Shown here: positions 1-12,026 of the stretch, one piece after another | Layout of the letters: the number at the start of each line of letters is the position of its first letter | Numbering within the stretch: the stretch's first letter is position 1 | Program-made: the position numbers and the translations under genes | NCBI GenBank assembly: GCA_963989385.1 | Contig: OZ022512.1 | Span: forward strand, 28,107,899-28,171,898 | DNA length: 64,000 nt | Origin: Ctena decussata | Lineage: Eukaryota > Mollusca > Bivalvia > Lucinida > Lucinidae | Reading direction: 5' to 3' | Notes under the pieces: generated by a model | What the model was told of the DNA's origin: nothing | Databases searched by the model: none | Seen by the model: only the letters and a program-made list of their open reading frames with translations

Positions 1-179
1 CATGGTGCTATATAGTTTTTTTTTATTGTTTTATTCATTTTTTTTTTCTTCATTGGCACTGCTCTTTTACTTAATTTTAGGCACTGTCTTTTATTTCATA
101 TCACCCCCATACAATGCATAATGTACACTTAAATTGAAAACATATCAAATGAATTTAATAAATAAGAGTATGATCATAC

Positions 180-257
180 TGGGTAGATGCAAAGGCTGAT
201 CTGAGTCTGCGCTGGGCGCACAACCACATTGTTGGTTTTGTCGTGTCGCGGCTCAAA
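180..257. mobile_element. Partial copy of foldback MITE family A (GAGCCGCGACACG ends)
   Basis: Only one half is present. It runs from the GGCTGATCTGAGTCTGCG module through CACAACCACATTGTTGG to the terminal TGTCGCGGCTCA. The same sequence ends the full copies at 8684-8921 and 19293-19530. The missing half suggests a deletion or a truncated insertion. Confidence 0.8.
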
Positions 258-299
258 TGATTGTATTAGAAGATAGACGGAATTTTATATTAATATTGT

Positions 300-660
300 C
301 CATGGTAGGTACAGATAATCCCATCACACAAAGTTCTGATTGAAACAGTTGATTTACTCTTTTTCTGTAATTTCTGTGAAGCTTCGTCATTGACAAACTA
401 CTTTTCGGATATGCATATAACTCTGCAGATGGGAAGTTAACCCTGTCACACAAACTTCCGATTGTAATAGAAAACTTACTTTGATCATATCATGAATTTT
501 CATCAAGATATTCCATATAGTAACAGAAGTACAGACCAAAAACACATTTTTGGACAAGGCAGGGCCAACTAACCCCGTTGGACAACATTCTGATTGTAAC
601 AAAAAGCTAACTTAGGCTTAATAATTTCTGTGAAGTTTCATCAAAATAAGCTAATACAGC
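300..660. repeat. Short tandem satellite, about 125-bp unit, three units
   Basis: Related segments centred near 319, 441 and 571 share a CACACAAA(G/C)TTC(T/C)GATTG core, a stretch near TTTCTGTGAAG(C/T)TTC, and spacing of about 122-130 bp. The units are clearly diverged. No coding potential is evident. Confidence 0.5.
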
Positions 661-694
661 CAACGCAACTTTTTTTAAAACACGAGGCCAGAAT

Positions 695-1273
695 GGGCCC
701 GATTTTCTCACTGAGGACTCGGGTGAAAGCCTCTTCATCAGACTAGAGAGGTTTTGGAGTATATTATAGGCAGTGGGCAAGGCAGTGACTTGGGTGCTGT
801 GTCAATTAGGGGTGGTGTAAACATATCACATAGCGGAAGTCTTCATAGGAGAAGTCAACAGCCAGGGTGGAAGAACTCTTCGTGTCACCGGTCATGTGTC
901 CATGACCAAGGCGAGCCATATAGTTGTCATGGAATTTGCGGTGTGGTCATTACAAACAGTCTGGGAAGGGATGGGCTCCGTCAGGCTGAATTTTGCCTAA
1001 GAAACACCATGAAAGACGGACCCAGTGATATCCTAGCAATGACCGCGTCTAGCGTTGGACGTAAGAGATTGGTGTGCGATTGGTGTGACAAAGGTCAAGA
1101 ATATTAGAGAAGGGAGGGGAACATCTCAATATGTACTTGGCCTGCAACCCGACCGTAGGTATTCAGAAAAGCAGAGCTTGCTTGTCTGAATACCTGCGGT
1201 CGGGTTGCAGGCCTAGTTCCTATTGAGATGTTCTTCTCCCCCCCCCCCCCACCCCCTCAGTGAAAACCGGGCC
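695..1273. mobile_element. Foldback element with outer TIRs and a large inner hairpin
   Basis: Outer inverted repeats lie at 695-716 (GGGCCCGATTTTCTCACTGA) and about 1252-1273. Inside, a second inverted repeat pairs 1119-1167 with 1185-1233 around CTGCAACCCGACCG(T/C)AGGTA, leaving an 18-nt loop. The right side has an oligo-C run at 1238-1250. The interior (720-1110) has an open frame by chance but no recognisable domain. This looks like a non-autonomous DNA element. Confidence 0.6.
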
Positions 1274-1322
1274 GACCTCACGGCACCGAGGTTAAATAGG
1301 AACCTGTAGTGTGAGGCCTCAT

Positions 1323-2570
1323 CAGTCATCCGAGTATAAAGTCATGCTGAAAGGCATTATGAACAGGGTTTAAACCCCAAGCTGAAATAATTGCTGAAGA
1401 TCAGGCTTGATTCAGTGTGGAAGAAGCACTCTAGAACAGATCCTCAACCTCAAAATCCTGTGAAAAATACCTTCAACATTAGCAGAATCTGTACAATGTC
1501 TTCATAGATTTCCAAATAAATAATTGACGGGCTTGTGGGGCCACCATGCGAAGTACAATATCAATGCAAATCTAGTTCGGGTCATTGAGCACCTCTGTCA
1601 CAAGGTTATAGGTGCCAGTTCAAAGGAATGGCAGCACAGAAGAATGGTTCAGAACAACAGCTCGAGTTAGACAAGGGCATCCTCATAACATTTTTCTGAA
1701 AGAATTATGTCTGATGCTCTGGAAGAACACGATGGAAAAGGTGGCAGAACTATTACCAGTCTGCTGTTTGCCAATGGGACTATGCTGTTGCTGAGGAAGA
1801 CTCAAAATAAAGAACACTGATTGGCTGCTTCCGAGCATGTGCTCGGAAGCAGCCAATCAGTGTTCTTTATTTTGAGTTTGAGAATGTACTCAAGTTTTAT
1901 AACCTCGGGCCAGGAACTAGAACTCTTGACAAACCTGCAGAAATATGGAGATAAGTGGTGAGAATACCAAACTAATAACAAACAGCACCAATGAAATTCA
2001 AGTGGAGATCAAGGCTAAAAGACAAAAGCTGGGAACAGAGCAAGGTTCAAGTACCTAGAAGCAATTGCTTCAGGTGATGGCTCAAAACAGGAGGTTCTCT
2101 CAAGGATTGTACAAGCTCTTGCAGCTCTGACAAAGCTGAAGCCAATACAGAGGTAACACTTCTATTAGATCAAAGGTGAAACTGATGTGCTCCCTTGTCA
2201 TATCTATATTTCTGTATGCTTGTCATGGACCTTGACAGAAAGAGTTAGAGAAAAGAGCACAGACATTGGAGAGATGCTACCAAAGGTTACTGAACATCTG
2301 ACCAGGTCATCAGTGTTCCCAGCAAGATCCAAGCAGCCATTGACGAATTAGACAAACTCCTGACCTTGGTCAAGAAATGGAAAATGAGGTGGTTTGGCCA
2401 CATCTCAAGGTCTTGTGGTTTAGCAAAGAAATTCTGCAGGGCACACTAACTGTAAAAGGAAAAAGAAGAAGAAGTAGAGGTTTAAGGAGTGAACAGGGAT
2501 GGGCTTTGCTAGCTAAACTACGACATCGCAAGACATGAGTAGGTGGAAAGGATTAGTGTAAAGTTATATG
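1323..2570 (+). pseudogene. Non-LTR retrotransposon reverse transcriptase, decayed
   Basis: Translation in shifting frames recovers successive blocks of a non-LTR reverse transcriptase. These include a RSTLEQILNLKIL block near 1428, a KYNINANLVRVIEHLC block near 1550, a NGSTEEWFRTTARVRQGHP block at 1627-1680, and a decayed catalytic region ending in DYA near 1780. After the palindrome at 1800-1877 come FKYLEAIASGDGSK near 2050 and a KWKMRWFGHISRSCGLAK block near 2380. The order matches the palm, thumb and connection region of RTE/L1-like elements common in invertebrates. Many stops and frameshifts show it is dead, and neither an endonuclease domain nor a 5' end is visible. A related fragment lies at 58786-59160. 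The exact clade is not settled. Confidence 0.8.
1800..1877. repeat. Perfect 38-bp-arm palindrome inside the retroelement
   Basis: Arms at 1800-1837 and 1840-1877 are exact reverse complements separated by 2 nt. Each carries the core GATTGGCTGCTTCCGAGCA. It sits between two reverse-transcriptase blocks that are contiguous in the family, so it was probably inserted there. Confidence 0.9.
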
Positions 2571-2739
2571 TGATGCTCTAGTGACCTTGCAAGGTTATGA
2601 GATAGACTAGCCTAGCCTAGGAGTGGTTCAGTAATTATTTTCAGCATGACTTTGGGAAGCAAAGTAGAGCTTATGCAATACCCTTAGTATGTGTCCATGT
2701 AGGCATGTGCATGCGCCATTGTGGGTGTGAGCAAAAATA

Positions 2740-3028
2740 TTCACCTGTTGCATTTAGTTCAGTTTCCTAGTAGCCAAAAGGTGCATACACCATAGATACA
2801 TATGGGGAAGATATACTGAATGCAGTGATGCATACCAGGCCATGACCTATATTTCACAGATCATTGAACATAGGAAAAATTATTCACCTGTTGCAATTAG
2901 CTCATTTACTAAGTAACTAAAAGGGCTAGAATCTTCAAACTTGCTCCACAAATACATCTGGGGAACAACTACTGAAAGCAGCAATGCATATTGGGTCTTG
3001 ACCTATATTCCATGGATAATTAGACATA
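2740..3028 (-). repeat. Satellite of about 150-bp units (ATGAAATATAGGTCA type), two units
   Basis: Two diverged units carry CACCTGTTGCA(T/A)TTAG, a GTAACTAAAAGG-like block and TGACCTATATTTCA. They are the reverse complement of the larger array at 57500-58650. Another unit lies at 4456-4611. It abuts the CTCACCTGAG-type element at 3029. Confidence 0.6.
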
Positions 3029-4455
3029 GGAAAACCAGAGGGCCAATGGCCCTATATCGCTCACCTGAGCACTGAGGTTAGGCCCTATGTTGCAAAAACT
3101 TTAAGTTGCCACAGCAACAAAACAACATGCACAACAGCAATAAACAAGGTTCAATAGGCTTAGATGCACTAAGTTGAAAAAGAGGCATAACTCAGTCAAA
3201 AATTCACGATTTTTTTTCAAAAGTTAATCATGTCATCTACTCCATAGGTTATGTCTTTCTGCAAAAAATCATGATCCTACCATCAGGGGTTCTTTAAATA
3301 TTTTGCTAACAAGGTTCCATAGACTTACAATGCACTTTGTCAAAAAAGGGGCATAACTCTAGAAATACATGACCAGCGGAAAAAAGAAAAAAATGATTTT
3401 TGAATATTTTTTTCGAAAAGTTTTCCTTTATGTTGCCATGGCAACAAATAGAAGTTGGTGATTTGGACAAAATTAATATGAATCATAAAGGACTACTTGA
3501 GAAACATTTCTGTAGAAAAAAAAATCCAAATAACTGCAGAGAGATAGATAAAATTGCGGATTTCCATTTTTCCCATTATAAGTCAATGGAAACTATAAGT
3601 TGCCATAGCAACCAAACTGCTAAAGCAATTGCCATGAAAAACAACTATTCTGTAAAGGCTAGTGCTCAAATCCTTTCTGTAAAGTTTCAGCTTTATCAAC
3701 CATATAGTTTCTTTGTAGATGGTTTTTTAATATTTTTCTATTTTTAACCATTCGGTTGCAATGGCAACCAGCCAAATTGTGCAATTTGCATAAATCTAAT
3801 AAGACTGGTTGTGGACTACTCAAGGAACATTTCTATAAAAGTTTTGTCAAAATATCTTCAATGACATAGCAATAAATGCAAATATTCTATTTTGGCATTA
3901 TAAGTCAATGGCAACTGTAAGTTGCCATAGCAACCAAACTGCTAGAGCAACTGCCAAGAAAAACAGTATTTTTATAGAGGCTAGTACTAAGATTCTTTCT
4001 GTGAAGCCTAAACTTTATTGGATGAACAGTTTCTGAGGAGAAGATTTTTTAATTTTTTAACCATTTGGTTGCCATGGCAACCAGCCAAATTGTGTAATTT
4101 ATAGAAATTTCATGTGGTTGATAGAGGACTACTGAAGGAACATTTCTGTAAAAGATTTGTCAAAATATCTACAGTGACATAGCAATAAATGCAAATTTTC
4201 AATTTTTCCCATACAAGTCAGTGGAAACTTTTCGTTGCCATAGCAACCAAAGTTCCAAAGGGATTTGGATAAAAAACAGTATTATTGGTTCCCCCTGCCT
4301 ATAGATGCTGTATATGAAATTTGGTAACAATGGGCCTTGTAGTTTCAGAGGAGATGTCGTTTGAAAACATTGACAGACGGACGACGGACGACGGACGGCG
4401 GATGCCTGCCTATACTATAAGCTCACCTGTGAGCCTTCGGCTCAGGTGAGCTAAA
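3029..4455 (+). mobile_element. CTCACCTGAG-type repeat element, copy G1
   Basis: It starts with CCAGAGGGCCAATGGCCCTA and CGCTCACCTGAG. It ends with a (GACGGACGAC) tract at 4374-4400 and a hairpin at 4421-4452 whose tip is CTTCGG. The middle is made of tandem modules of about 325 bp, each with TTGCCATAGCAACCAAA near 3601, 3926 and 4236, plus CAATGGCAACCAGCCAAATT. There is no long ORF. The ends resemble repeats abundant in bivalve genomes; how it moves is unknown to me. Confidence 0.75.
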
Positions 4456-4611
4456 ATTCACCTGTTGTGTTTAGCTCAGTTTCTAAGTCATGAAAAGAAG
4501 TAGAGTCTACAAACTTGGTCCATAGTGAACCTCTGGAGAAGCTCTACTGAAAGTGATGGTGCATACTGGACCATGGCCTATATTTCATGGATAATTGAAA
4601 ATAGAATAAAA
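4456..4611 (-). repeat. Single unit of the 150-bp satellite between two G elements
   Basis: It contains CACCTGTTGTGTTTAGCTCA and a GGCCTATATTTCATGG block, as at 2740-3028. It links the hairpin end of one G element to the start of the next, so satellite and element are interleaved. Confidence 0.55.
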
Positions 4612-6656
4612 CCAGAGGGCCAATGGCCCTATATCGCTCACCTGAGCACTGAGGCACTGAGGTTACAGCAACAAAACACCATGCACAACAGCAATAAAAA
4701 ACACCATTTATGTAGAGGATAATATCACAAACATTTATGCAAAAAAAAAAGCTTTATCCCCCATTAATGGCTTCTAAGAAGATCTTTGGCAAGAAAAAAA
4801 AAAAAAAAAAAAAAAAGCGAAAATTTGGCCTTTCAGCTGCAATGGCAACCAATCAAAATCAGGTATTTGGAAAAAAATCATATGGCTGGTAGAGGACTAC
4901 TCCAGGGACATTTCTGTGAAGTTTTGTCAAAATATCTGCAGTAACACAGAAATAAATAGCAAATGTCCATTTTCCTCATTATAAGTCTATGGAAACTTTA
5001 AGTTGCCATAGCAACAAATTCACATGGGCGAATGATCATATAAAACATACTTTAGGTAGAGGTTAAAATTATTAATATGTATGCTAAGTATCAGCTTCAT
5101 CCCCCTCATGGCTTCACTTTTCCCATTATAAGTCAATGGAAACTATAAGTCGCCATAGCAACCAAAGTTCTTATGGGATTGGAAGAAAAAGAATAAAATT
5201 TATGTAGAGGCTACTGTCATCAACACATTTGAACAATATCAGCTTCATCCCCTATATGGCTTCTGAGCAGAAGATTTTTTTTTTTCGAAATTTACCCTAT
5301 ATTTTGCCATGGCAACCAATCAAATTCATCAATTTGGAGAAAATTCATATGAATCGTAGAGGACTACTCAAGAAACATTTCTGTAGAAAAAATTTAAATA
5401 ACTGCAGTAAGTTAGACAGCAAAAATTGCCAATTTCCATTTTCATCATTATAAGTCAATGGAAACTCTTAGTTGCCATAGCAACCAAACTGCTGGAGCAA
5501 TTGCCATGAAAAACAGTAATTCTATAGAGGCTAGTACTAAGGTTCTTTCTGTAAAGTTTGAGCTTTATTGGCCACACAGTTTCTGCGAAAATGATTTTTT
5601 AATATTTTTCTATTTTTAACTATTCGGTTGCAATGGCAACCAGCCAAATTGCGCAATTTGCATAAATTTAACATGGCTGGTTAAAGACTACTCAAGGTAC
5701 ATCATTTCTATGAAAGTTTTGTCAAAATATCCGCAGTGGCATAGCAATAAATTCAAATTTTCCATTTTGCTATTATAAGTCAATAGCAACTTTAAGTTCC
5801 CATAGCAACCAAACTGCTTAAGCAATTGCCAAGAAAAACAGTACTTTTATAGAAGCTAGTACTAAGATCCTTTCTGTGAAGTTTGAGCTTTATTGGTTGC
5901 ATAGTTTCTGAGGAGATGATTTTTAAATATTTTTTCTATTTTCAACCTTTCGGTTGCCATGGCAACCAGCCAAATTGTGCAATTTACATAACTTTCATGT
6001 GGTTGATAGAGGAATACTCAAGGAACATTTCTGTAAAAGTTTTGTCAAAATATCTGCAGTGACATAGCAATAAATGCAAATTTTCCATTTTGCCATTAGA
6101 AATCAATGGGAACTTTAAATCCCATAGCAACCAAACTGCTAGAGCAATTGCCAAGAAAAACAGTACTTTTATAGAAGCTAGTACTAAGATCCTTTCTGTG
6201 AAGTTTGAGCTTTATTGGTTGCATAGTTTCTGAGGAGATGATTTTTTAATATTTTTTCTATTTTTAACCATTCGGTTGCCATGGCAACTAGCCAAATTGT
6301 GCACTTTACATAAAGTTCATGTGGTTGATAGAGGAATACTCAAGGAACATTTCTGTAAAAGTTTTGTCAAAATATCTACAGTGACATAGCAATAAATGCA
6401 AATTTTCAATTTTTCCCATACAAGTCAATGGAAACTTTAAGTTGCCATAGCAACCAAAGTTCCGAAGCGATTTGGATAAAAAACAGTACTATTGGTTCCC
6501 CCTGCCTATAGATGCTATACATGAAATTTGGTAACAATGGGCCTTGTAGTTTCAGAGGAGATGTTGTTTGAAAATATTGACGGACGGACGACGGACGACG
6601 GATGCCTGCCTATACTATAAGCTCACCTGTGAGCCTTCGGCTCAGGTGAGCTAAAA
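4612..6656 (+). mobile_element. CTCACCTGAG-type repeat element, copy G2
   Basis: Same ends as G1: CCAGAGGGCCAATGGCCCTA at the start, a (GACGGACGAC) tract at 6580-6600, and a hairpin at 6621-6652 with a CTTCGG tip. The internal module repeats with TTGCCATAGCAACCAAA-like blocks near 5150, 5472, 5797, 6122 and 6445, so the last units have a period of about 325 bp. A 23-nt oligo-A run lies at 4794-4816. Confidence 0.75.
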
Positions 6657-7298
6657 ATCACCTGTTGCATATAGCTATGTTTCTAAGTAACCAAAATGGA
6701 AAGAGTCTTCAAACTTGCTGCAAAGAAAGGTCTGGAGAAGCTCTTCTGAAGGCTGTGCTGCATATTGGGCCTTGATTTATATTTTATGGTCCAGTGATTT
6801 TTGCCTTATATCTTGAAGACTATTTGATGCATGAATACCATTGACCTCAAACTAAAAGTAGGTCACATTGACCTATTTTCATGGTCCAGTAAATTGCCTT
6901 AAACCTTGAAGACTTTTCAATGTATGAACATGATTGCTTGGGATAACGACTCAGTATGACCTAATGTTTGAGGTAGGTCACAGTGACCATTATTTATGGT
7001 CCAGTGATTTTTGCCTCACATTTCTGACACTATTTCATGATTTACCTTATACTTGGGTTAAAGGCTTGGGTTATTTCTATGAATGACCTTATACTAATTG
7101 TCGGTCAATGTGACCTTTATTTCATGGTCTATATTTCTTTCACTATTTCATTGATTTTGCATCATACTTTTATTATTTTGGCTAACACTGTGAGTGATCT
7201 CATACTAATTGTAGGTCAGTGTGACCTTTATTCCATGGTCCAGTGATTTTACCTCATATTAAAAAACACTTATTTCATGGATTTGCCTTATACTTGGG
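6657..7298. repeat. Satellite with GGTCCAGTGATTTTTGCC units
   Basis: After one 150-bp-type unit, blocks of GGTCCAGTGATTTTTGCC recur near 6793, 6884, 6998 and 7228. Each is followed by TATCTTGAAGACTAT-like sequence and paired with GTAGGTCA(C/G)(A/T)(G/T)TGACC. A related run is at 11040-11440. It is cut by the assembly gap. Confidence 0.55.
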
Positions 7299-7321
7299 NN
7301 NNNNNNNNNNNNNNNNNNNNN
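7299..7321. other. Assembly gap (23 N)
   Basis: A run of N within a tandem satellite. The true length is unknown, and the array may have been collapsed here. Confidence 0.99.
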
Positions 7322-8411
7322 ACAGGTGCTTTTTGTTGTTTCAGAACATCTCCATATTTTTATGCCATTTTTACAAAGAGAAACAATTTTTGTGACTTCC
7401 TGTTTGCTTCCCTAGACTATGAAGCCTTCGAAAATGGGGTCTACTCTTAAAGGAGGAGGAGCAAATTTGTTCACTGCCATTTAGACAGAAGGCAAAAATG
7501 AAAATGGCAGAGTTACCTCCCCATAAAGGAAAACACTCACTAAAATGAAAATTCGGCTAAAATTAAATATATAAATAAAACAGAAAGTTTGCTGAAAATT
7601 TCATGAAAATTCAGAAAAATATGAAAGTTTATAAATATTTGAATATTGAGCTGGGAACCAGCAAATCTGTGAGTAAATGACATCATAAACTCAGTGAAAA
7701 ATGAAAATCTCAAAATACTTCAGTTTGAAACATTTATCAGGTGAATGATAATAAAGAAAGGATTTTGGTCAAATAAGACAGTAAAAGTTAGCAATTTTTG
7801 CATTTATTCAAGATTATACTATTTATCACCTGACAAGAATTTCCAAAATGGCAGCTTCAGAGACTGCCAATTTTGAGTTTTTTAAACCTTCACATCTTTC
7901 TTCCATTCAGTTTGAATTTTATGAAATTTTTACCAAGTTTAATTGCTCATTGAGTTCTAAAATTTCAACTCAGTTTATATTTTTGTGAGTGTTTTCCTTT
8001 AAAGTGTATCCATTCACCTTTTTAATATACAGGAATGTGAAAAAGGGAACTTTGTGATTATTTTCTTGAAAAGGCACCACCAGAACATACAAGGACATAA
8101 TAGATTTGTGAGACCCATAGTTGTCTTTCATATTTTTTAAGATTTTCATTATTTTGTGCAAGTTTCATGTTTTGAGGCAAGGCATTGTGCAAATGCTTAT
8201 AAAAATGGATGTCTCTTGAATTGTCCTTTCTATAGTGATTGTCTTTAAATTAAAATGAAAAGCGTAAAAATGCTACATGGCATCTACAAAAGGCAGAATG
8301 GAAAACAGTTTGGATCCGGATCAGACTGTACCTGAAAAAGCAGTCTGGGCCACTTGTTCAGAGCAGTGTTAGCTTCACAAAATCGTTAGTCTAGGATTTG
8401 TTTAGTCTTCA
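7322..8411. other. AT-rich non-coding stretch
   Basis: Low-GC sequence with scattered AAAATTTCATGAAA-like words reminiscent of old repeat modules. I see no convincing ORF, splice signals or TIRs. Confidence 0.5.
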
Positions 8412-8593
8412 GGGGCCGTATTTATAAAACGACTTAAGTGGTTGCTATGCTGTTGCTAAGGCTTAATTTCTATCAAGGAGATTTCCTGCGTTCCTCCAGA
8501 GCAAATTTCATAGTTGTAGGGAATCTCCTTCATAGAAAATTAGCCTTAGCAACTGCATAGCAACCACTTAAGTCGTTTTATAAATACGGCCCC
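8412..8593. mobile_element. Short foldback MITE, GGGGCCGTATTTATAAAACG ends
   Basis: Terminal inverted repeats of about 55 bp (GGGGCCGTATTTATAAAACG, then ACTTAAGTGGTTGCTATGC) pair 8412-8468 with 8540-8593. Inner pairing continues through GGAGATT and AATCTCC, so nearly the whole 182 bp folds back. Non-autonomous. Confidence 0.85.
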
Positions 8594-8683
8594 AGGTACA
8601 CATAAGGTCAAGTCACTCGAGTGTGCTGATAGTTTTTGCTGAAAATGTGAGGAGCTGTTGCAGGGCAAATGCTCATCATCATA

Positions 8684-8921
8684 TGAGCCGCGACATGAGA
8701 AAACCAACAATGTGGTTGTGCGCACTACGCAGACTCAGATCACCCTGGGCATCCGACAAGTTTGATAAGACTCTTCGCTAAGCGGTTGAAGGTTAGCTAA
8801 GGGTCTGAACTACCACCATGTGGACAGCGAAGACTCTGATCAGACTGGGCGGATGCCCAGGCTGATCTGAGTCTGCCCTGGGCGCACAACCACATTGTTG
8901 GTTTTGTCGTGTCGCGGCTCA
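8684..8921. mobile_element. MITE family A, full copy
   Basis: TIRs TGAGCCGCGACATGAG and TGTCGCGGCTCA enclose 238 bp. It folds back through CCAACAATGTGGTTGTGCGC, CAGACTCAGATCA, and GATCAGACT modules around a central AGCTAAGGGTCT. No coding capacity. Confidence 0.9.
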
Positions 8922-9550
8922 TATTTTTTTTTGGCTAAGATGGCAAGGTGTTTAGGTTGGCACTGTGTTTAAGACAATGCATTTGAAAATGCAATGGTTT
9001 GTTAACTAACAACAACCACTGGGCCCTGAACTTTGTCTACAAATTTTGCTATAGCACTGTAGTCCCAGTAAACTGCAGTTACTGATGTTCCATATACTAT
9101 GTACAGGGCTATGCCAGATGTGTACCAATCTTTCCATACTTGATGTGAGTGAACAGTAAAGGCTTTGATCAGACTGCACAGATGTTCAGGCTGATCAGAG
9201 TCTTTGCTGTTTGCATATGGGTTAAGCACCCTTTTTGCATGGTACAGGTCATATACCATGTTTCTGTGGTTATAAGACCGGATTTTTCCCTTCCGAAACA
9301 ATCTGGAAGAACTAGATCTAGGTCTGACTTCTTTGAGGTTGTTTTGAAAGAGAAAAATGTACTTTATGACTGAATTATGCAAGACTGATTTACATATTTG
9401 CGGTAATTCTGGAAGGTCAAAATCCCGTCTTATAATGGAATAAATAGGAAAACAGCTTGCTAAATGGCAAACAATGCGGACATTGAACAGATCCAGTCTG
9501 CGCTGTTTGCTGAGGAATCTGTGTCACACTGTTTTCACTGAATCATCAAA
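8922..9550. other. Non-coding stretch with a diverged GATCAGACT-type repeat
   Basis: Segments at 9150-9225 and 9470-9530 carry AGGCTTTGATCAGACTGCAC and CTGATCAGAGTCTTTGCTG. These words resemble the inner modules of family A but lack its ends. Open frames on both strands here overlap each other and have no recognisable domain. Confidence 0.4.
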
Positions 9551-9786
9551 TGAGCCGCGGCACCAGAACCAACAAAGTGGTTGTGCACCCAGCGCAGACT
9601 CAGATCAGCCTGGGCATCTGACCAGTATGATCAGACTCTTCGCTAAGCGCTTAAAGGGTAGCTAAGGGTCTAAGCTACCTCCAAGCAGACAGCGAAGACT
9701 CTGATTAGACTGGGCAGATGCCCAGGCTGCTCTGAGTCTGCATTGAGCACACAACCTCTTTGTTGGTTTTCTTGTGTCTCGGCTCA
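9551..9786. mobile_element. MITE family A, full copy
   Basis: TGAGCCGCGGCACCAGAACC to TGTGTCTCGGCTCA, 236 bp, with the usual GTGGTTGTGC, GACTCAGATCAGCC and AGCTAAGGGTCTAAGCTACC modules. More diverged than the 8684 copy. Confidence 0.88.
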
Positions 9787-10826
9787 AATAGTGTTACCAT
9801 ACTTATTCGGTTAAAAAACAGCATTTTTTCATCTCTAGAATGTCAGACCCAGAATATCTAAATCAGTCATGAAATTTTGCTATGAGAGGGACTTTTATCT
9901 TAAAATTCTATTCTGAGACAACCCTGAAATTCTTGATCCTTATAAGATGGATCTACATGTTTTGGAAGTGGAAACCCCCATCTTATAATGAAAGAATTAT
10001 GTTATACAGAGCCCTGATTTGAGAGACACCTTGGGGATTGTTCAGTTTTAATGAAAAATGAAAAAATAGAGTTATGAAGTACCACATTGCTGTACTTTAG
10101 AAGTATTTAATTGTAAATAGATTGTAATAATATTGTTGTCTTGTTTTGATATAATCATCCTTTTAAACCAGGTTTTTCAATAGGAAACACTGGAAGTTAA
10201 AATCATGAATGTCAAAGGCCTTGGGGTGGTAAGGTGAGCATCAACTCCTTATTTCTGAAGCATAGCTAAACAAGAATTGTCAGAAGACAATGAAGCATGA
10301 CTTTGTGGGGGCTTGACTTTAACAAACGCAAGTTTAATGTGGACAATGCAGGCCAAGTGAAATGAGATCAGCTGCAGTGTCAGAGTCCCAAGCAATCATG
10401 TGTTCATACATCAGATAGTCTTCAAGACATGTTGGATGTTCTTACCCTGGTTGAGGACTAGTTGTATCATTGGACTAAGAATCTGCTGTCTGCTTATTCT
10501 TCCTGTTATTCAGTATTCTTCCTCTTCATGCTTTGAACAATGAATTTTTATAAAAGACTTCATTGCAACTTGTATAAGTGGAATGTCCATATTTGATACA
10601 CAGGCTAATTCAGTTTTCTTTCTCCCCATGCTTTGATCTGTTATTTTCTTAACAGATTTCACAACAACTGTTCAAAATAGAATGTCCGTATTTGGTATAC
10701 AGGTTGACAACTCATTTTGAGATTGAGAACCAGCCTTCAGTGTATATTACCATCTTTTTCTCTCTCATTGCAAAATTGTTCATGTCATTGATACTGATAA
10801 AAGCCGAATGTTAATTTTTTGTATAT
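9787..10826. other. Non-coding stretch; short dispersed repeat at 10310-10395
   Basis: 10315-10395 (GACTTTAACAA, AGTGAAATGAGATCAGCTGC) recurs at 57230-57300, so it is a dispersed repeat. The rest shows tandem-like echoes of ATGCTTTGA and GAATGTCC(A/G)TATTTG at 10525-10690. No gene is recognised. Confidence 0.4.
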
Positions 10827-10930
10827 AGAGGGATGGCTGGATGGATAAATTGCAATTTTACTTCCTCTACAAGACAATGGGTGGGTGATTGTGAAAGGAT
10901 GTTTGCAATGGAACCTGTGTACAATTCAAC
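10827..10930 (-). mobile_element. SINE family 3, 3' fragment
   Basis: Reverse strand reads CAGGTTCCATTGCA, a body, and a tail of CATCCA repeats. The forward strand shows GGATGGCTGGATGGATAAAT. The same body and tail occur at 48209-48400, 53797-53915 and 59908-60008. The tRNA-like head is missing. Confidence 0.55.
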
Positions 10931-11039
10931 AGAGTTCTGCCTCTACGCTTCGCACATTGAACATGGCACCATTTTACATAAACTGTTCAGCAGGGGTATT
11001 GTCGGATCCTCCGACACTTCTACTTTATGTACTTTGCTT

Positions 11040-11440
11040 TTATCTTAAAGATATTTGATGTAAGAATGCCATACTTGGGATGTTGGTTCCATATGACAAA
11101 TACTGATCTCCTAATTTATCTAGGGTGGTATGACCTACACTTTACAGTTAATTGAGTTTGCCTTATATTTTGAAGGCTATTACATGGATGAATATTATGC
11201 TTGAGATATTTGTTCTATATGACATCAAGAATTACCCCGTACTTAATATGTTGGTGGTCCAGTGATTTTGCCTTACATCTTGAAGACTAATACATGTATG
11301 ACTTTCATGCTTGGGATGTTGGCTCTATGTTGCTACTGTAGTATTCCAAAGAGTTAGACTTGGGGCAGAAAATTGACACATAGTTGGTCTGTGTGACCAT
11401 TTCGCAGTCCAGCGGTTTTGCCTAGCGTCTTGAAAAGTAA
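11040..11440. repeat. Diverged GGTCCAGTGATTTTGCC satellite
   Basis: Units with GGTCCAGTGATTTTGCCTTA and CATCTTGAAGACTA near 11255, a partial unit near 11404, and decayed units at 11050 and 11155. Same family as 6657-7298. Confidence 0.55.
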
Positions 11441-11710
11441 AAACAGACCAGCAATGATATACTGTCCTCAAAACCAAAAGGGAAAGAAGGTTATACATAA
11501 AGTGACAGTAGTTCACGAAATACATGCAGGGTAAACTGAACGAATATTGATAAGTCTTTTCATACATGTAGTCATTCAAATATCTAAACTAAAAATTGCT
11601 ACTTACATTTCTATTCTGTTCTGTTTCAATTCTCAGTGGCTCAAGTGGCTCAGCGACACGTACCCATAGTTGCACTCACCTGGCACCGAGTGTTCCTCCA
11701 GTCACATTAT

Positions 11711-12026
11711 AAGGCCGCGTTTACATGAGAAAAGTTTCTGTGACAAAGTAGGTTTGCCAAAAGTAGGAAAATGTTTCTTTAACAAATATATATGGCAAAG
11801 TTACTTCGATAAATTAAATTTGTACGTGTAAACGGAGAACTTTGCTAAAGATTATGTAACAAAGAACTTTGCTATAAGCGTGGAAAATATGACAAAGATT
11901 TTGTTTAATTGCTGCAGGTAACTTTGACGAATAACATTTGGTCGTGTGAACACTGCAGCAAATATTTCATTGCCAAAGTTTATGTTTCTGTGACATAGAA
12001 ACTTTGCTCGTGAAAACGCGGCCTAA
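11711..12026 (+). mobile_element. Foldback element family C, internally deleted copy
   Basis: Ends are GGCCGCGTTTACATGAG and GTGAAAACGCGGCC. The interior repeats variants of TTTGCTCGTGTAAACG, GACAAAG and AACTTTGC on both strands. Compared with 26962-27389 it lacks about 100 bp near the right end. It directly abuts an inverted copy starting near 12025. Confidence 0.8.

Noticed and set aside
754..1107. 117-codon open frame between inverted repeats
   Set aside because: It lies within the foldback element, has no recognisable domain, and its start and end match no splice or family feature.
9002..9382. 126-codon minus frame overlapping a 74-codon plus frame
   Set aside because: Both run through repeat-like GATCAGACT sequence; no domain, and the two cannot both be real.
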